From contig NZ_VWWO01000001.1 in NCBI RefSeq assembly GCF_011752935.1, positions 2,046,001-2,110,000 on the forward strand: a stretch of DNA of 64,000 bases. Direction: 5' to 3'. The DNA is from Chitinophaga sp. Cy-1792. GTDB taxonomy: Bacteria; Bacteroidota; Bacteroidia; Chitinophagales; Chitinophagaceae. The stretch's first letter is position 1; each line of letters starts with the position of its first letter. The notes beneath the pieces were generated by a model. That model saw only the letters and a program-made list of their open reading frames with translations. It did not search any database and was not told the DNA's origin. Positions 36,149 to 44,534 of the stretch are shown here, in pieces. The position numbers and the translations under genes were made by a program.

Positions 36149-38176
36149 ATGAAAATAACACCGTTACTGGCAGGACTACTCGCCTGCAACATGGCCTTTG
36201 CCCAGGAAATAAAACCTTACGGCGCTTTACCTTCCAAAGCCCAGGCAGCGTGGAACGACATGGAATATTACATGTTCATCCACTTCGGCCCTAATACCTT
36301 CACCAACAAGGAGTGGGGACATGGAGATGAAGATCCCAAAGTATTTAATCCTTCGCATGTAGATGCCCGCCAGTGGGCACGTACCGCCAAGGCAGCCGGG
36401 ATGAAAGGAATCGTGCTGACCGCAAAACATCACGATGGCTTTTGCCTCTGGCCAAGCAAATACAGTACGCATACCGTCAGAGAAAGTATGTACAAAGGAG
36501 ATATCCTGAAAGAGCTTTCCGCAGCATGTAAGGAATATGGCCTGAAATTCGGCGTCTACCTTTCGCCGTGGGACCGCAACCATCCTGACTATGGCACGCC
36601 AAAATACAACCAGACATTTGTGAACACACTCACAGAGGTGTTGTCGAACTACGGGCCTGTGTTTGAGCAATGGTTTGATGGCGCCAACGATGGTACCAAG
36701 CCACAGAAATATGATTTTGAACTTTTCAATAATACCGTACACAAACTGCAGCCGGACGCTGTCATCTTTAGTGACGTAGGACCAGGCTGCCGCTGGGTCG
36801 GTAATGAAAACGGTATTGCCGGTACTACCAACTGGAGTACACTCAATATCAAAGGCTTCGGTCCGGGAAGAGCGGCTCCTCCGCAGCAAACCCTCAACGA
36901 AGGCGTGGAAGACGGCGAAGCATGGGTGCCGGCAGAATGTGATGTGAGCATTCGTCCGGGATGGTTCTATAGTCCGGATACGGATGATAAAGTGAAGTCT
37001 GTAAGTGATCTGCTGAAGATCTACTACGGCAGCATTGGCCGTAACGGTAACCTGATCCTGAACGTGCCTGTAGACCGCGATGGTGTTATCCATAAAAATG
37101 ATTCTACCCGTTTGATGGAGCTGCGTCGCGTACTGGATGAGACTTTCAAAGATAATCTTGCTAAAAAAGCTACTATAACAGCAACTGCAGTCAGACAAAA
37201 TAATGCAGCAGTAAAGGTGGCTCATCTCAACGACGGTAACAGCAAAACATACTGGTCTACACCGGATAATGTGACAGATGCGGCGTTTACGCTTACTTTC
37301 AAGGCGCCGGTAACCTTTAACCGGCTGGTGTTGCAGGAGTTCCTGCCACTGGGCCAGCGTGTGAAAGCCTTTACCGTAGAGGCGATGGAGAACGGTCAGT
37401 TCAGAGAGATTGCCAGAGAAACAACTATTGGTCATAAGCGCATCCTGTTGCTGCCTAATACCACTACCACACAAGTAAGGGTACATATCCTGGACGCGAA
37501 AGCCTGTCCGGTGATTACGGAAGTGGGACTGTACAAGGCGCCGGTGGTGCTGACACAGCCGGTATTGCAGCGTAGCAGCAATGGCGATGTGAAGATCCTT
37601 ACAGCCAGCAACGACCAGCATATATATTATACGCTGGATGGAACCGCGCCAACTGCTAAGTCGGCGGAATATACAGCCGGCCAGGCGATCCCGATGCCTA
37701 AGGGCGGAGAAATCCGTGCAGTGGCTATGGGCGAAGGCAGATCCAGCGCAGTGACGACTATTAAATATGATGTAGCGCCGGGTAATTGGAAGGTAGTTGG
37801 TGGAGATGACAAGGCTGCCGCCGCTATTGATGGTAATGAGTATACTGCCTGGGTATCTAAAACTACTGGTTATCCGCAGGAGTTGCAGGTGGATCTGGGC
37901 GAGACGCTGACCCTGAAGGGTTTCGCTTACATTCCTGTGACAAACAGCCATGCTGGTGGTGTGGTATATGGTTATGAATATTATACCAGCGAGGATGGCC
38001 AGCATTGGACGAAGGCTGCGGCAGGCAGTTTCGCCAATATCAAGAACAGCCCTGTGGCGCAGGCGGTGCGTTTTGCGCCGGTAAAGGCCAGGTATGTACG
38101 TTTTGTGGCTACCAGTCCGGCGGATGAAAAGGACGAGAAGGTGAGTGTAGCGGAGCTGGGAATTATCACCAGATAG
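36149..38176 (+). CDS. Alpha-L-fucosidase, GH29, with discoidin and chitobiase-type C-domains
   Basis: 675 residues from the ATG at 36149 (a GTG six bases earlier is less likely). Signal peptide MKITPLLAGLLACNMAFAQ. The GH29 barrel shows YYMFIHFGPNTFTNKEWG, LTAKHHDGFCLW and the nucleophile Asp in EQWFDGAND (~residue 178). The C-terminal half has a discoidin-like domain (~340-470), a short chitobiase C-domain (YYTLDGTAPTAKSAEY) and a second discoidin-like domain (~550-675), which probably bind the glycan. It removes alpha-linked fucose outside the cytoplasm. The acid/base residue is not assigned. Confidence 0.94.
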   Translation: MKITPLLAGLLACNMAFAQEIKPYGALPSKAQAAWNDMEYYMFIHFGPNTFTNKEWGHGDEDPKVFNPSHVDARQWARTAKAAGMKGIVLTAKHHDGFCLWPSKYSTHTVRESMYKGDILKELSAACKEYGLKFGVYLSPWDRNHPDYGTPKYNQTFVNTLTEVLSNYGPVFEQWFDGANDGTKPQKYDFELFNNTVHKLQPDAVIFSDVGPGCRWVGNENGIAGTTNWSTLNIKGFGPGRAAPPQQTLNEGVEDGEAWVPAECDVSIRPGWFYSPDTDDKVKSVSDLLKIYYGSIGRNGNLILNVPVDRDGVIHKNDSTRLMELRRVLDETFKDNLAKKATITATAVRQNNAAVKVAHLNDGNSKTYWSTPDNVTDAAFTLTFKAPVTFNRLVLQEFLPLGQRVKAFTVEAMENGQFREIARETTIGHKRILLLPNTTTTQVRVHILDAKACPVITEVGLYKAPVVLTQPVLQRSSNGDVKILTASNDQHIYYTLDGTAPTAKSAEYTAGQAIPMPKGGEIRAVAMGEGRSSAVTTIKYDVAPGNWKVVGGDDKAAAAIDGNEYTAWVSKTTGYPQELQVDLGETLTLKGFAYIPVTNSHAGGVVYGYEYYTSEDGQHWTKAAAGSFANIKNSPVAQAVRFAPVKARYVRFVATSPADEKDEKVSVAELGIITR

Positions 38177-38196
38177 TAAAAATATCTTATATCTGT

Positions 38197-38235
38197 AATG
38201 CCTCTGTTGGCCAGGATTCTGGCAGCAGGGGCATT
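38197..38235. terminator. Hairpin terminator of the GH29 gene
   Basis: AATGCCTCTG…GCCA pairs with TGGC…CAGGGGCATT with G·T pairs, followed by TTTTTAG. Confidence 0.75.
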
Positions 38236-38304
38236 TTTAGTTAAGGAGAAGAAAAAAAATACTTTTTGGCTAAAAAAATTGGAGCGATTAAAAATATATT
38301 GTTA

Positions 38305-38312
38305 TAACTTTG
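38305..38312 (+). promoter_or_regulatory. Putative -7 promoter element of the arginine operon
   Basis: TAACTTTG fits TAnnTTTG exactly. A TTG at 38279-38281 lies 23 bases before it and could be the -33 element. Initiation here would give a leader of ~290 nt before the first structural gene. Confidence 0.5.
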
Positions 38313-38365
38313 CGGATAATCTAAACTAAAGACAATATTTATAACAATTTAACGCTGAACTGAAG

Positions 38366-38482
38366 TTGGAAAAAACCGCAACTCATACCAACATCTCCGC
38401 ATATCATCCCGCATTAGATAATGGGGTTTTATCTGTTGGGTTCAATGTCTTTAGATACCTTTCCCGACGACCTAGAATTTGA
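38366..38482 (+). CDS. Putative Arg-rich leader peptide of the arginine operon
   Basis: A 38-codon frame starts at TTG 38366 (no ATG in frame; CTG 38360 is also possible) and stops at TGA 38480-38482. Its end reads FRYLSRRPRI, so four of the last nine or so codons are Arg (AGA 38453, CGA 38465, CGA 38468, AGA 38474). The start context AGTTGGAAAA is nearly the same as at the TTG start of the next structural gene. An Arg-codon run just before stem-loops upstream of arginine genes is what a ribosome-stalling attenuator requires. Translation is not shown; the start is the weakest point. Confidence 0.5.
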   Translation: MEKTATHTNISAYHPALDNGVLSVGFNVFRYLSRRPRI

Positions 38483-38483
38483 T

Positions 38484-38567
38484 AGCGTCTGTCAACATAT
38501 TCTTGACCGCTGTCGCACCATGATCTCTCAAAATCATAAGGTGTTCTTATTTCCCGTAGCGGGATTT
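38484..38567 (+). promoter_or_regulatory. Candidate attenuator stem-loops of the arginine operon
   Basis: Directly after the leader stop come three possible hairpins. 38484-38511: AGCG and GTCAA pair with TTGAC and CGCT (3-base bulge). 38516-38543: CACCATGAT pairs with ATCAT-AA-GGTG and is followed by the T-rich TTCTTATTT, so it can act as terminator. 38552-38564: TCCCG/CGGGA with TAG loop, followed by TTTT. Stalling at the Arg codons could change which one forms. The competing antiterminator pairing was not established. Confidence 0.45.
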
Positions 38568-38606
38568 TCAATGTAGTTTATTGATTCACGATTTCAATTT
38601 TAAAAG

Positions 38607-39398
38607 TTGGAAAATCAACATATAATCGTTAGGGTAGCAACACCTGACGATATACACTATTCAAAGACCATCACCGATGAGATGGAATCGTCTGCAAAAG
38701 CGCGTGGAACCGGAATAGCGAAGCGTTCCCCGTCTTATGTGGAGCTGAAGATGCAGGAAGGCAAAGCTGTGATTGCTTTAACGGACAAGGGCGACTGGGT
38801 AGGTTTCTGTTATATAGAAGCCTGGGGCCATGATAAATTTGTTGCAAATTCAGGTTTAATCGTGAATCCGGCATTCCGTGGTCATGGAGTTGCCAAGTCA
38901 ATTAAAAAGAAAATCTTCGAACTCTCCCGCCAGAAATATCCTGATTCAAAAATATTCGGACTGACGACAGGCCTTGCTGTGATGAAAATCAACAGCGAGC
39001 TGGGCTATGAGCCGGTTACCTATTCAGAGTTAACAGATGATGAAGAATTCTGGAAGGGCTGCCGCAGCTGCGTAAATTTCGATATTCTTACAGCGAAGAA
39101 CCGTAAGAACTGTTTATGTACGGCCATGCTGTATGATCCGACCGAGAAGCTGAAAGAAGCAGAGGAGAAAGCGATGGCTGCGAAAATGGAAGCAGAAGCT
39201 GCTGAAGCGGAAGTGCAGAAACTGAAGATGTCTGTGGCATCTAACGGGAAATTTCACCACGAAAAAAAAAGACGTGGCTTCAAAGGTAATATAAAGCTGT
39301 ATGAGCGCTGGTTACGTTTCAAAAGGTTTGTATTGCTGAACAACAGCAAGAAAGAAGGTGGCGCCGCAGGCGCGAGGAAAAAATTCCTCTTCTTCTGA
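38607..39398 (+). CDS. GNAT acyltransferase, probable N-acyl-glutamate synthase of the arginine pathway
   Basis: 263 residues. The frame has no ATG near its beginning; TTG 38607 is two codons after a stop and gives MENQHIIVRVATPDD, the expected GNAT beginning. GNAT acyl-CoA motif: SGLIVNPAFRGHGVAKSIKKKIFELSR. The distinctive later part (SELGYEPVTYSELTDDEEFWKGC, CVNFDILTAKNRKNCLCTAMLYDP) matches the GNAT that heads arginine operons in Bacteroidota, where it takes the place of ArgA/ArgJ. With Ser90 in the carbamoyltransferase, succinyl-CoA is a likely donor (inference). Residues ~185-263 are an extra coiled-coil (EEKAMAAKMEAEAAEAEVQKL) and a strongly basic tail. Confidence 0.87.
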   Translation: MENQHIIVRVATPDDIHYSKTITDEMESSAKARGTGIAKRSPSYVELKMQEGKAVIALTDKGDWVGFCYIEAWGHDKFVANSGLIVNPAFRGHGVAKSIKKKIFELSRQKYPDSKIFGLTTGLAVMKINSELGYEPVTYSELTDDEEFWKGCRSCVNFDILTAKNRKNCLCTAMLYDPTEKLKEAEEKAMAAKMEAEAAEAEVQKLKMSVASNGKFHHEKKRRGFKGNIKLYERWLRFKRFVLLNNSKKEGGAAGARKKFLFF

Positions 39399-39449
39399 CT
39401 GCCTGCTTATCAAAATAAAATATTGTTATCTGTATAAAACGTTGTTATA

Positions 39450-40643
39450 ATGAAAAAAGTAGTACTGGGATTTAGCGGAGGGCTTGATACTTCCTATTGC
39501 GTTAAATATCTGACTGAAGAAAAAGGATATGAAGTGCATTCTGTAATCGTAAACACCGGTGGTTTTTCTGAGGAAGAATTGAAGGAAATCGAGCAACGCG
39601 CATACAGTCTGGGTGTTAAGTCACACAAAACCGTTAATGCAATCCGCAGTTACTATGACGGCGTTATCAAATATCTGATCTTCGGTAATGTACTGAAGAA
39701 TAATACTTATCCACTCAGCGTTTCTGCTGAACGTATGAGTCAGGCGCTGGCTATTGCGGAATATGTGAAAGAGGTTGGTGCAGATGCAGTAGCACATGGT
39801 TCTACCGGTGCCGGTAATGACCAGGTTCGTTTCGACATGGTATTCCATATTATGATCCCAGGTGTGGAAATTATCACTCCGATCCGTGATATGAAACTGA
39901 GCCGCGAACAGGAGATTTCTTACCTGCAATCTAAAGGTGTGGAAGTGAATTTCGAGAAAGCGATGTATTCTATCAACAAAGGTATCTGGGGTACTTCTGT
40001 AGGTGGTAAAGAAACGCTGACTTCCAACGGTATGCTGCCTGAGCATGCATGGCCTACCCAGCTCACTAAAAATGGTGAAGAGCAGGTGAAACTGGTATTC
40101 GAAAAAGGTGAACTGGTAGGTATCAACGATAAAAAATTCGGTCATCCTTCAGAAGCGATCCAATACCTGCAAACACTGGCTGGTCCTTTCGCGATCGGTC
40201 GTGATATCCACGTAGGTGATACCATCATCGGTATCAAAGGCCGCGTAGGCTTTGAAGCAGCTGCTCCTATGGTGATCATCAAAGCACACCATGCCCTCGA
40301 AAAACATGTACTTACCAAATGGCAGCTGAGCTGGAAAGACCAACTGGCGCAGTTCTACGGTAACTGGATGCACGAAGGCCAGATCATGGATCCTGTAATG
40401 CGTGACATCGAAGCATTCCTGCAACATACCCAGGAAAATGTAAGCGGCGAAGTATTCGTTACCCTGATGCCTTACCGCTTCCAGGTTACTGGTATCCAGA
40501 GCCCTTACGACCTGATGAGCAGCAAGTTTGGTAAATATGGTGAGATGAACAGCGGCTGGTCTGGCGATGATGTAAGAGGCTTCAGCAAAATTTTCGGTAA
40601 CCAGACAATGATCTGGCATCAGGTAAAAAATTCCAACGACTAA
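39450..40643 (+). CDS. argG: Argininosuccinate synthase
   Basis: 397 residues. It joins citrulline and aspartate with ATP to give argininosuccinate. The nucleotide motif SGGLDTS is at residues 9-15; GSTGAGNDQVRFD lies at ~114. It is 51 bp after the GNAT gene and four bases before argC. Length is normal. Confidence 0.97.
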   Translation: MKKVVLGFSGGLDTSYCVKYLTEEKGYEVHSVIVNTGGFSEEELKEIEQRAYSLGVKSHKTVNAIRSYYDGVIKYLIFGNVLKNNTYPLSVSAERMSQALAIAEYVKEVGADAVAHGSTGAGNDQVRFDMVFHIMIPGVEIITPIRDMKLSREQEISYLQSKGVEVNFEKAMYSINKGIWGTSVGGKETLTSNGMLPEHAWPTQLTKNGEEQVKLVFEKGELVGINDKKFGHPSEAIQYLQTLAGPFAIGRDIHVGDTIIGIKGRVGFEAAAPMVIIKAHHALEKHVLTKWQLSWKDQLAQFYGNWMHEGQIMDPVMRDIEAFLQHTQENVSGEVFVTLMPYRFQVTGIQSPYDLMSSKFGKYGEMNSGWSGDDVRGFSKIFGNQTMIWHQVKNSND

Positions 40644-40646
40644 GCA

Positions 40647-41630
40647 ATGAGTAATCATAAAAAAATAAAAGCAGGAATCATCGGCGGTGCTGGTTATACC
40701 GGTGGCGAGATGATCAGGCTTTTGTTGAATCACCCGGAGGTAGAAATTGCGTATGTGCATAGCCGTAGTAATGCGGGTAATCCACTGTACGCAGTACATG
40801 CCGATCTGCTGGGTGAAACTGAACTGACCTTCACCGGCGAGATCACCAACGATATCGATGTGATGTTCCTCTGCCTGGGTCATGGTGAATCTAAAAAATT
40901 CGTGGAAGCTACTGATATAGCAGACCACGTGAAAATAGTAGATCTCAGCCAGGATTTTCGTTTAGGCGAAAGCGTGAAAGGCAGGGAGTTTGTTTACGGT
41001 CTTCCGGAAATAAACAGGGAAGCGATTAAATCTGCAAAGAATATCGCTAATCCCGGATGTTTCGCGACCGCTATTCAGTTAGGACTGCTGCCACTGGCAA
41101 AAGCCGGACTGCTGAAAGAAGTGCATACTACCGGTATCACCGGTTCCACAGGAGCGGGTCAGAGCCTGCAGGCCACTTCACACTTCACCTGGAGAGCAAA
41201 TAATATCTCTACCTATAAAGTATTAACACATCAACATCTGAAAGAAATCCGACGAAGCCTGCAATTGCTGCAGCCCGGATATACAGCAGATGTAAACTTT
41301 GTTCCGGTGAGAGGCGACTTCCCACGTGGAATATGGGTTACTTCTTACCTGCAATGTGATCTGACATTGGATGAGGCGGTAGCATTATATCAAGCATATT
41401 ATGCTGGTCATCCTTTTACCCATGTAAGCACCAGACAGATAGATCTGAAGCAGGTAGTGAATACAAACAAAGTACTGATACAGCTGGAGAAAGTGGGAGA
41501 GAAACTTGTGATTCATTCCATCGAAGATAATCTGGTAAAAGGCGCTTCCGGTCAGGCTGTACAAAATATGAACCTGATGTGTGGGCTGGATGAAACCGCA
41601 GGACTCAAACTGAAGTCCATCGTTTTCTAA
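40647..41630 (+). CDS. argC: N-acyl-gamma-glutamyl-phosphate reductase
   Basis: 327 residues. NADPH-dependent reduction of N-acylglutamyl phosphate to the semialdehyde. Dinucleotide motif GIIGGAGYTGGEMIRLL at the N-terminus; active-site Cys in ANPGCFAT (~138); GSTGAGQSLQATSHFTWRANN is the substrate loop. Four bases follow argG; 32 bases precede argD. Confidence 0.95.
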   Translation: MSNHKKIKAGIIGGAGYTGGEMIRLLLNHPEVEIAYVHSRSNAGNPLYAVHADLLGETELTFTGEITNDIDVMFLCLGHGESKKFVEATDIADHVKIVDLSQDFRLGESVKGREFVYGLPEINREAIKSAKNIANPGCFATAIQLGLLPLAKAGLLKEVHTTGITGSTGAGQSLQATSHFTWRANNISTYKVLTHQHLKEIRRSLQLLQPGYTADVNFVPVRGDFPRGIWVTSYLQCDLTLDEAVALYQAYYAGHPFTHVSTRQIDLKQVVNTNKVLIQLEKVGEKLVIHSIEDNLVKGASGQAVQNMNLMCGLDETAGLKLKSIVF

Positions 41631-41662
41631 CCATTTTTCTCATTATCAATTCTAATCAGCAA

Positions 41663-42787
41663 ATGAAATTATTCGACGTATATCCCGTAAACAATATCGT
41701 AATTGACAAAGCACTTGGCTCTAACGTCTGGGATGATCAGGGAACAGAATATTTAGATTTATATGGCGGTCACGCGGTGATCTCCATTGGACATACACAT
41801 CCGCATTATGTAAAGCGTCTGACAGATCAGCTGAACAAAATCGGTTTCTATTCCAACTCCATTAAAATGCCATTGCAGGAGCAGCTGGCAGCTTTACTGG
41901 GTAAAGTTTCCGGCAAGGAAGACTATCAGCTCTTCCTGTGTAACTCCGGTGCAGAAGCCAACGAAAACGCACTGAAACTGGCATCTTTCCATAACGGTAA
42001 AAAGAAAGTAATCGCTTTCAGGAAATCTTTCCACGGAAGAACATCGCTGGCAGTAGCGGCTACTGATAATCCTAAAATCGTAGCACCTGTAAACGAAACT
42101 GATAATGTGGTTTTTCTGCCATGGGAAGATCAGGCTGCGCTGGAACAGGCTTTCAAGGATCACGAAGTATCTTCTGTGATCATCGAAGGTATCCAGGGTG
42201 TAGGTGGTATCAGGGTTGCGAGTGAATCGTTCCTGCAAAAGATCCGCACACTGTGTGATGCCAACAATGCCGTGTTTATCGCTGACTCCGTACAGTGTGG
42301 TTATGGCAGAAGCGGCAAATTCTTCTCTCATGATTATGCCGGTGTAAATGCAGACATCTACACTATGGCAAAAGGTATGGGTAATGGTTTCCCTATCGGT
42401 GGTATCATTATCTCTCCTAAAATAGCACCAAGCTATGGTATGCTGGGTACTACCTTTGGTGGTAACCACCTGGCATGTGCCGCTGCACTGGCTGTACTGG
42501 AGGTAATCGAATCCGAAAACCTGCTGAACAACGCTGCTACCGTAGGTGAATACCTGATCAGTGAGCTGAGGAAATTTGAGCAGGTACTGGAAGTAAGAGG
42601 TCGTGGTTTGATGATCGGTATTGAACTGCCTGAAGAACTGGCGCACGTAAGGAAAAACCTGCTGGGCGTACATAAAGTATTCACAGGTGAAGCAAAACCA
42701 AATGTGATCCGTCTGTTACCATCACTGGCGCTCACGCAGGCACATGCAGACCAATTTTTAGAAGCATTCAGAAAAGAAGTGAAATAA
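41663..42787 (+). CDS. argD: N-acylornithine aminotransferase (class III PLP)
   Basis: 374 residues. Converts N-acylglutamate semialdehyde to N-acylornithine with glutamate. PLP-binding Lys lies in YTMAKGMGNGFPIGG (~236); FLCNSGAEANENALKLA and ADSVQCGYGRSGKFFSHDY are standard class III motifs. At 374 residues it is shorter than the usual ~400, mainly at the N-terminus, as in other Bacteroidota. Two bases before argF'. Confidence 0.94.
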   Translation: MKLFDVYPVNNIVIDKALGSNVWDDQGTEYLDLYGGHAVISIGHTHPHYVKRLTDQLNKIGFYSNSIKMPLQEQLAALLGKVSGKEDYQLFLCNSGAEANENALKLASFHNGKKKVIAFRKSFHGRTSLAVAATDNPKIVAPVNETDNVVFLPWEDQAALEQAFKDHEVSSVIIEGIQGVGGIRVASESFLQKIRTLCDANNAVFIADSVQCGYGRSGKFFSHDYAGVNADIYTMAKGMGNGFPIGGIIISPKIAPSYGMLGTTFGGNHLACAAALAVLEVIESENLLNNAATVGEYLISELRKFEQVLEVRGRGLMIGIELPEELAHVRKNLLGVHKVFTGEAKPNVIRLLPSLALTQAHADQFLEAFRKEVK

Positions 42788-42789
42788 TA

Positions 42790-43740
42790 ATGAAACAGTT
42801 TATTTCAACAGCCGATGTTCCCAGTGTCCCGCGTTTGGTGGACATTGCACTGGAATACAAGAAAAATCCCTTCAAGGATAGAGCATTAGGACAAGACAAG
42901 ACATTGGGAATGATATTCCTGAACCCTAGTTTACGTACGCGCCTGAGTACACAGGTAGCTGCCAAAAATCTGGGTATGGAACCTATTGTTTTCAATATTG
43001 ATAAAGAAGGGTGGCAGCTTGAAATGAACGACGGCGTCATCATGAACGGGAATACTTCCGAACACGTGAAGGAAGCCGCTGCGGTAATGGGTCAATATTT
43101 CGATATCCTGGCCATCCGTACTTTCCCTGGTCTGAAGAACAAAGAAGAAGACTATACAGAGAAATATATCAACCAGTTCATTAAATATGCAGGGGTTCCT
43201 GTAGTGAGCCTGGAAAGTGCTACCCTGCACCCGTTGCAGAGTCTTACCGATGTGATCACCATCAAGGAAAGATGGAATGAAGCACGTAAGCCGAAGGTGG
43301 TAATGACCTGGGCGCCGCATGTAAAAGCGCTGCCACAGGCAGTTCCTAACTCTTTTGCACAGTGGATCAATGCCTGGGGTGAAGCGGATTTCGTGATCAC
43401 GCACCCTGAAGGTTATGAACTGGATGAGAAATTCACCAACGGCGCCACCATCGAATACGATCAGGATAAAGCGCTGCAGGATGCTGACTTCGTATATGTG
43501 AAAAACTGGTCATCTTACAAAGATTACGGTAAAATCACCTGTACAGACAGCAGCTGGATGGTTACTAATGAAAAGCTCAAAAATACCAACAGTGCTAAAG
43601 TGATGCACTGTCTGCCCGTTAGAAGAAATGTAGTTATTGCAGATGAAGTACTCGATGGACCTAACTCCATCGTTATTCCGGAAGCAGGCAACCGCGTTTG
43701 GGCTGCACAGGCGGTATTGAGTGAAATTCTGAAAGGATAA
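42790..43740 (+). CDS. argF': N-succinyl- or N-acetylornithine carbamoyltransferase
   Basis: 316 residues. Carbamoylates an N-acylated ornithine rather than free ornithine. Carbamoyl-phosphate motif SLRTRLST (residues 47-54), ornithine-side HCLPVRRN, and the proline-rich HVKALPQAVPNSF loop are close to the Bacteroides fragilis succinylornithine enzyme as I recall it. The residue aligned with Pro90 of that enzyme, which decides between succinyl and acetyl substrates (Glu92 in the Xanthomonas acetyl enzyme), is Ser90 here (GNTSEH). Published substitution work found Ser at this place to give succinylornithine activity, so SOTCase is favoured. Confidence 0.9.
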   Translation: MKQFISTADVPSVPRLVDIALEYKKNPFKDRALGQDKTLGMIFLNPSLRTRLSTQVAAKNLGMEPIVFNIDKEGWQLEMNDGVIMNGNTSEHVKEAAAVMGQYFDILAIRTFPGLKNKEEDYTEKYINQFIKYAGVPVVSLESATLHPLQSLTDVITIKERWNEARKPKVVMTWAPHVKALPQAVPNSFAQWINAWGEADFVITHPEGYELDEKFTNGATIEYDQDKALQDADFVYVKNWSSYKDYGKITCTDSSWMVTNEKLKNTNSAKVMHCLPVRRNVVIADEVLDGPNSIVIPEAGNRVWAAQAVLSEILKG

Positions 43741-43742
43741 TT

Positions 43743-44531
43743 ATGATAGATCTGTTTATCATTAAGGTTGGCGGTAATGTTATCGACAATCCGGCATTGC
43801 TGCAATCTTTCCTCGGAAAGTTTGCAGCAATTTCCGCTAAAAAGATACTGATACATGGCGGTGGTAAAGTAGCTACCCGTATCGGTGATAAGCTGGGAAT
43901 TGAATCCAAATATGTAGACGGCCGCCGTATTACCGATGCCGATACCATTGATGTGGTAACCATGGTATACGGAGGACTCGTAAACAAGCAACTGATCGCG
44001 CAATTGCAGGCTAAAGGCTGTAATGCGATCGGCCTGACCGGTGCAGACGGGAATATCATTCCTGCCACCAAGCGCCCGGTAAAAGATATTGATTATGGGT
44101 TTGTGGGAGATGTGAAGCCGGAGCAGGTAAACATCGCGCCGGTAGTAGCGTTGCTGGAAGCGGGCATCATGCCGGTTTTCGCGCCACTTACTCATGATGG
44201 CAAAGGGCAGATACTGAATACCAATGCTGATACCATTGCCTCTTCACTGGCAATTGCGTTATCTGCGAAGTATAATGTACGACTGTTATATTGCTTTGAA
44301 AAGAAAGGAGTACTGAGTGATCCTAATGATGATAACGCTGTTATCAATCTTATCAATAAAGAAATTTATCAGCAGCTTTTAGATCAGAAAGTATTGTCGG
44401 ACGGTATTTTACCTAAGCTGACCAATGCATTCGGTGCGATAGATAATGGTGTGAAAGAAGTGCTGATAGGCCATGCCGAAGATGTGTTGAGTAATACAAC
44501 AGACCAGGTGGCAGGCACTTTAATTTGCTAA
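43743..44531 (+). CDS. argB: N-acylglutamate kinase
   Basis: 262 residues, amino-acid kinase fold. Phosphorylates N-acylglutamate, the usual controlled step. Motifs: IKVGGNVIDNP at the N-terminus, LIHGGGKVATRI (~35-46), GLTGADGNII (~96) and NTNADTIASSLAIAL (~157). No long N-terminal extension is seen, which in other bacteria goes with arginine feedback control. Two bases after argF', three before argE. Confidence 0.95.
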   Translation: MIDLFIIKVGGNVIDNPALLQSFLGKFAAISAKKILIHGGGKVATRIGDKLGIESKYVDGRRITDADTIDVVTMVYGGLVNKQLIAQLQAKGCNAIGLTGADGNIIPATKRPVKDIDYGFVGDVKPEQVNIAPVVALLEAGIMPVFAPLTHDGKGQILNTNADTIASSLAIALSAKYNVRLLYCFEKKGVLSDPNDDNAVINLINKEIYQQLLDQKVLSDGILPKLTNAFGAIDNGVKEVLIGHAEDVLSNTTDQVAGTLIC

Positions 44532-44534
44532 TCT

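Noticed and set aside
36227..38005. 592-codon open frame on the minus strand, antisense to the GH29 gene
   Set aside because: It is an open shadow of the real GH29 frame; its product has no domain, no signal and odd composition.
19028..38176. Polysaccharide utilisation locus
   Set aside because: Several glycosidases are present but there is no SusC/SusD pair, hybrid two-component regulator or anti-sigma system in the window.
38421..38576. 51-codon ATG frame overlapping the leader peptide frame (product begins MGFYLLGSM)
   Set aside because: It overlaps the Arg-rich frame and covers the stem-loops, which argues against its translation in full; no similarity known. It cannot be fully excluded as an alternative leader.
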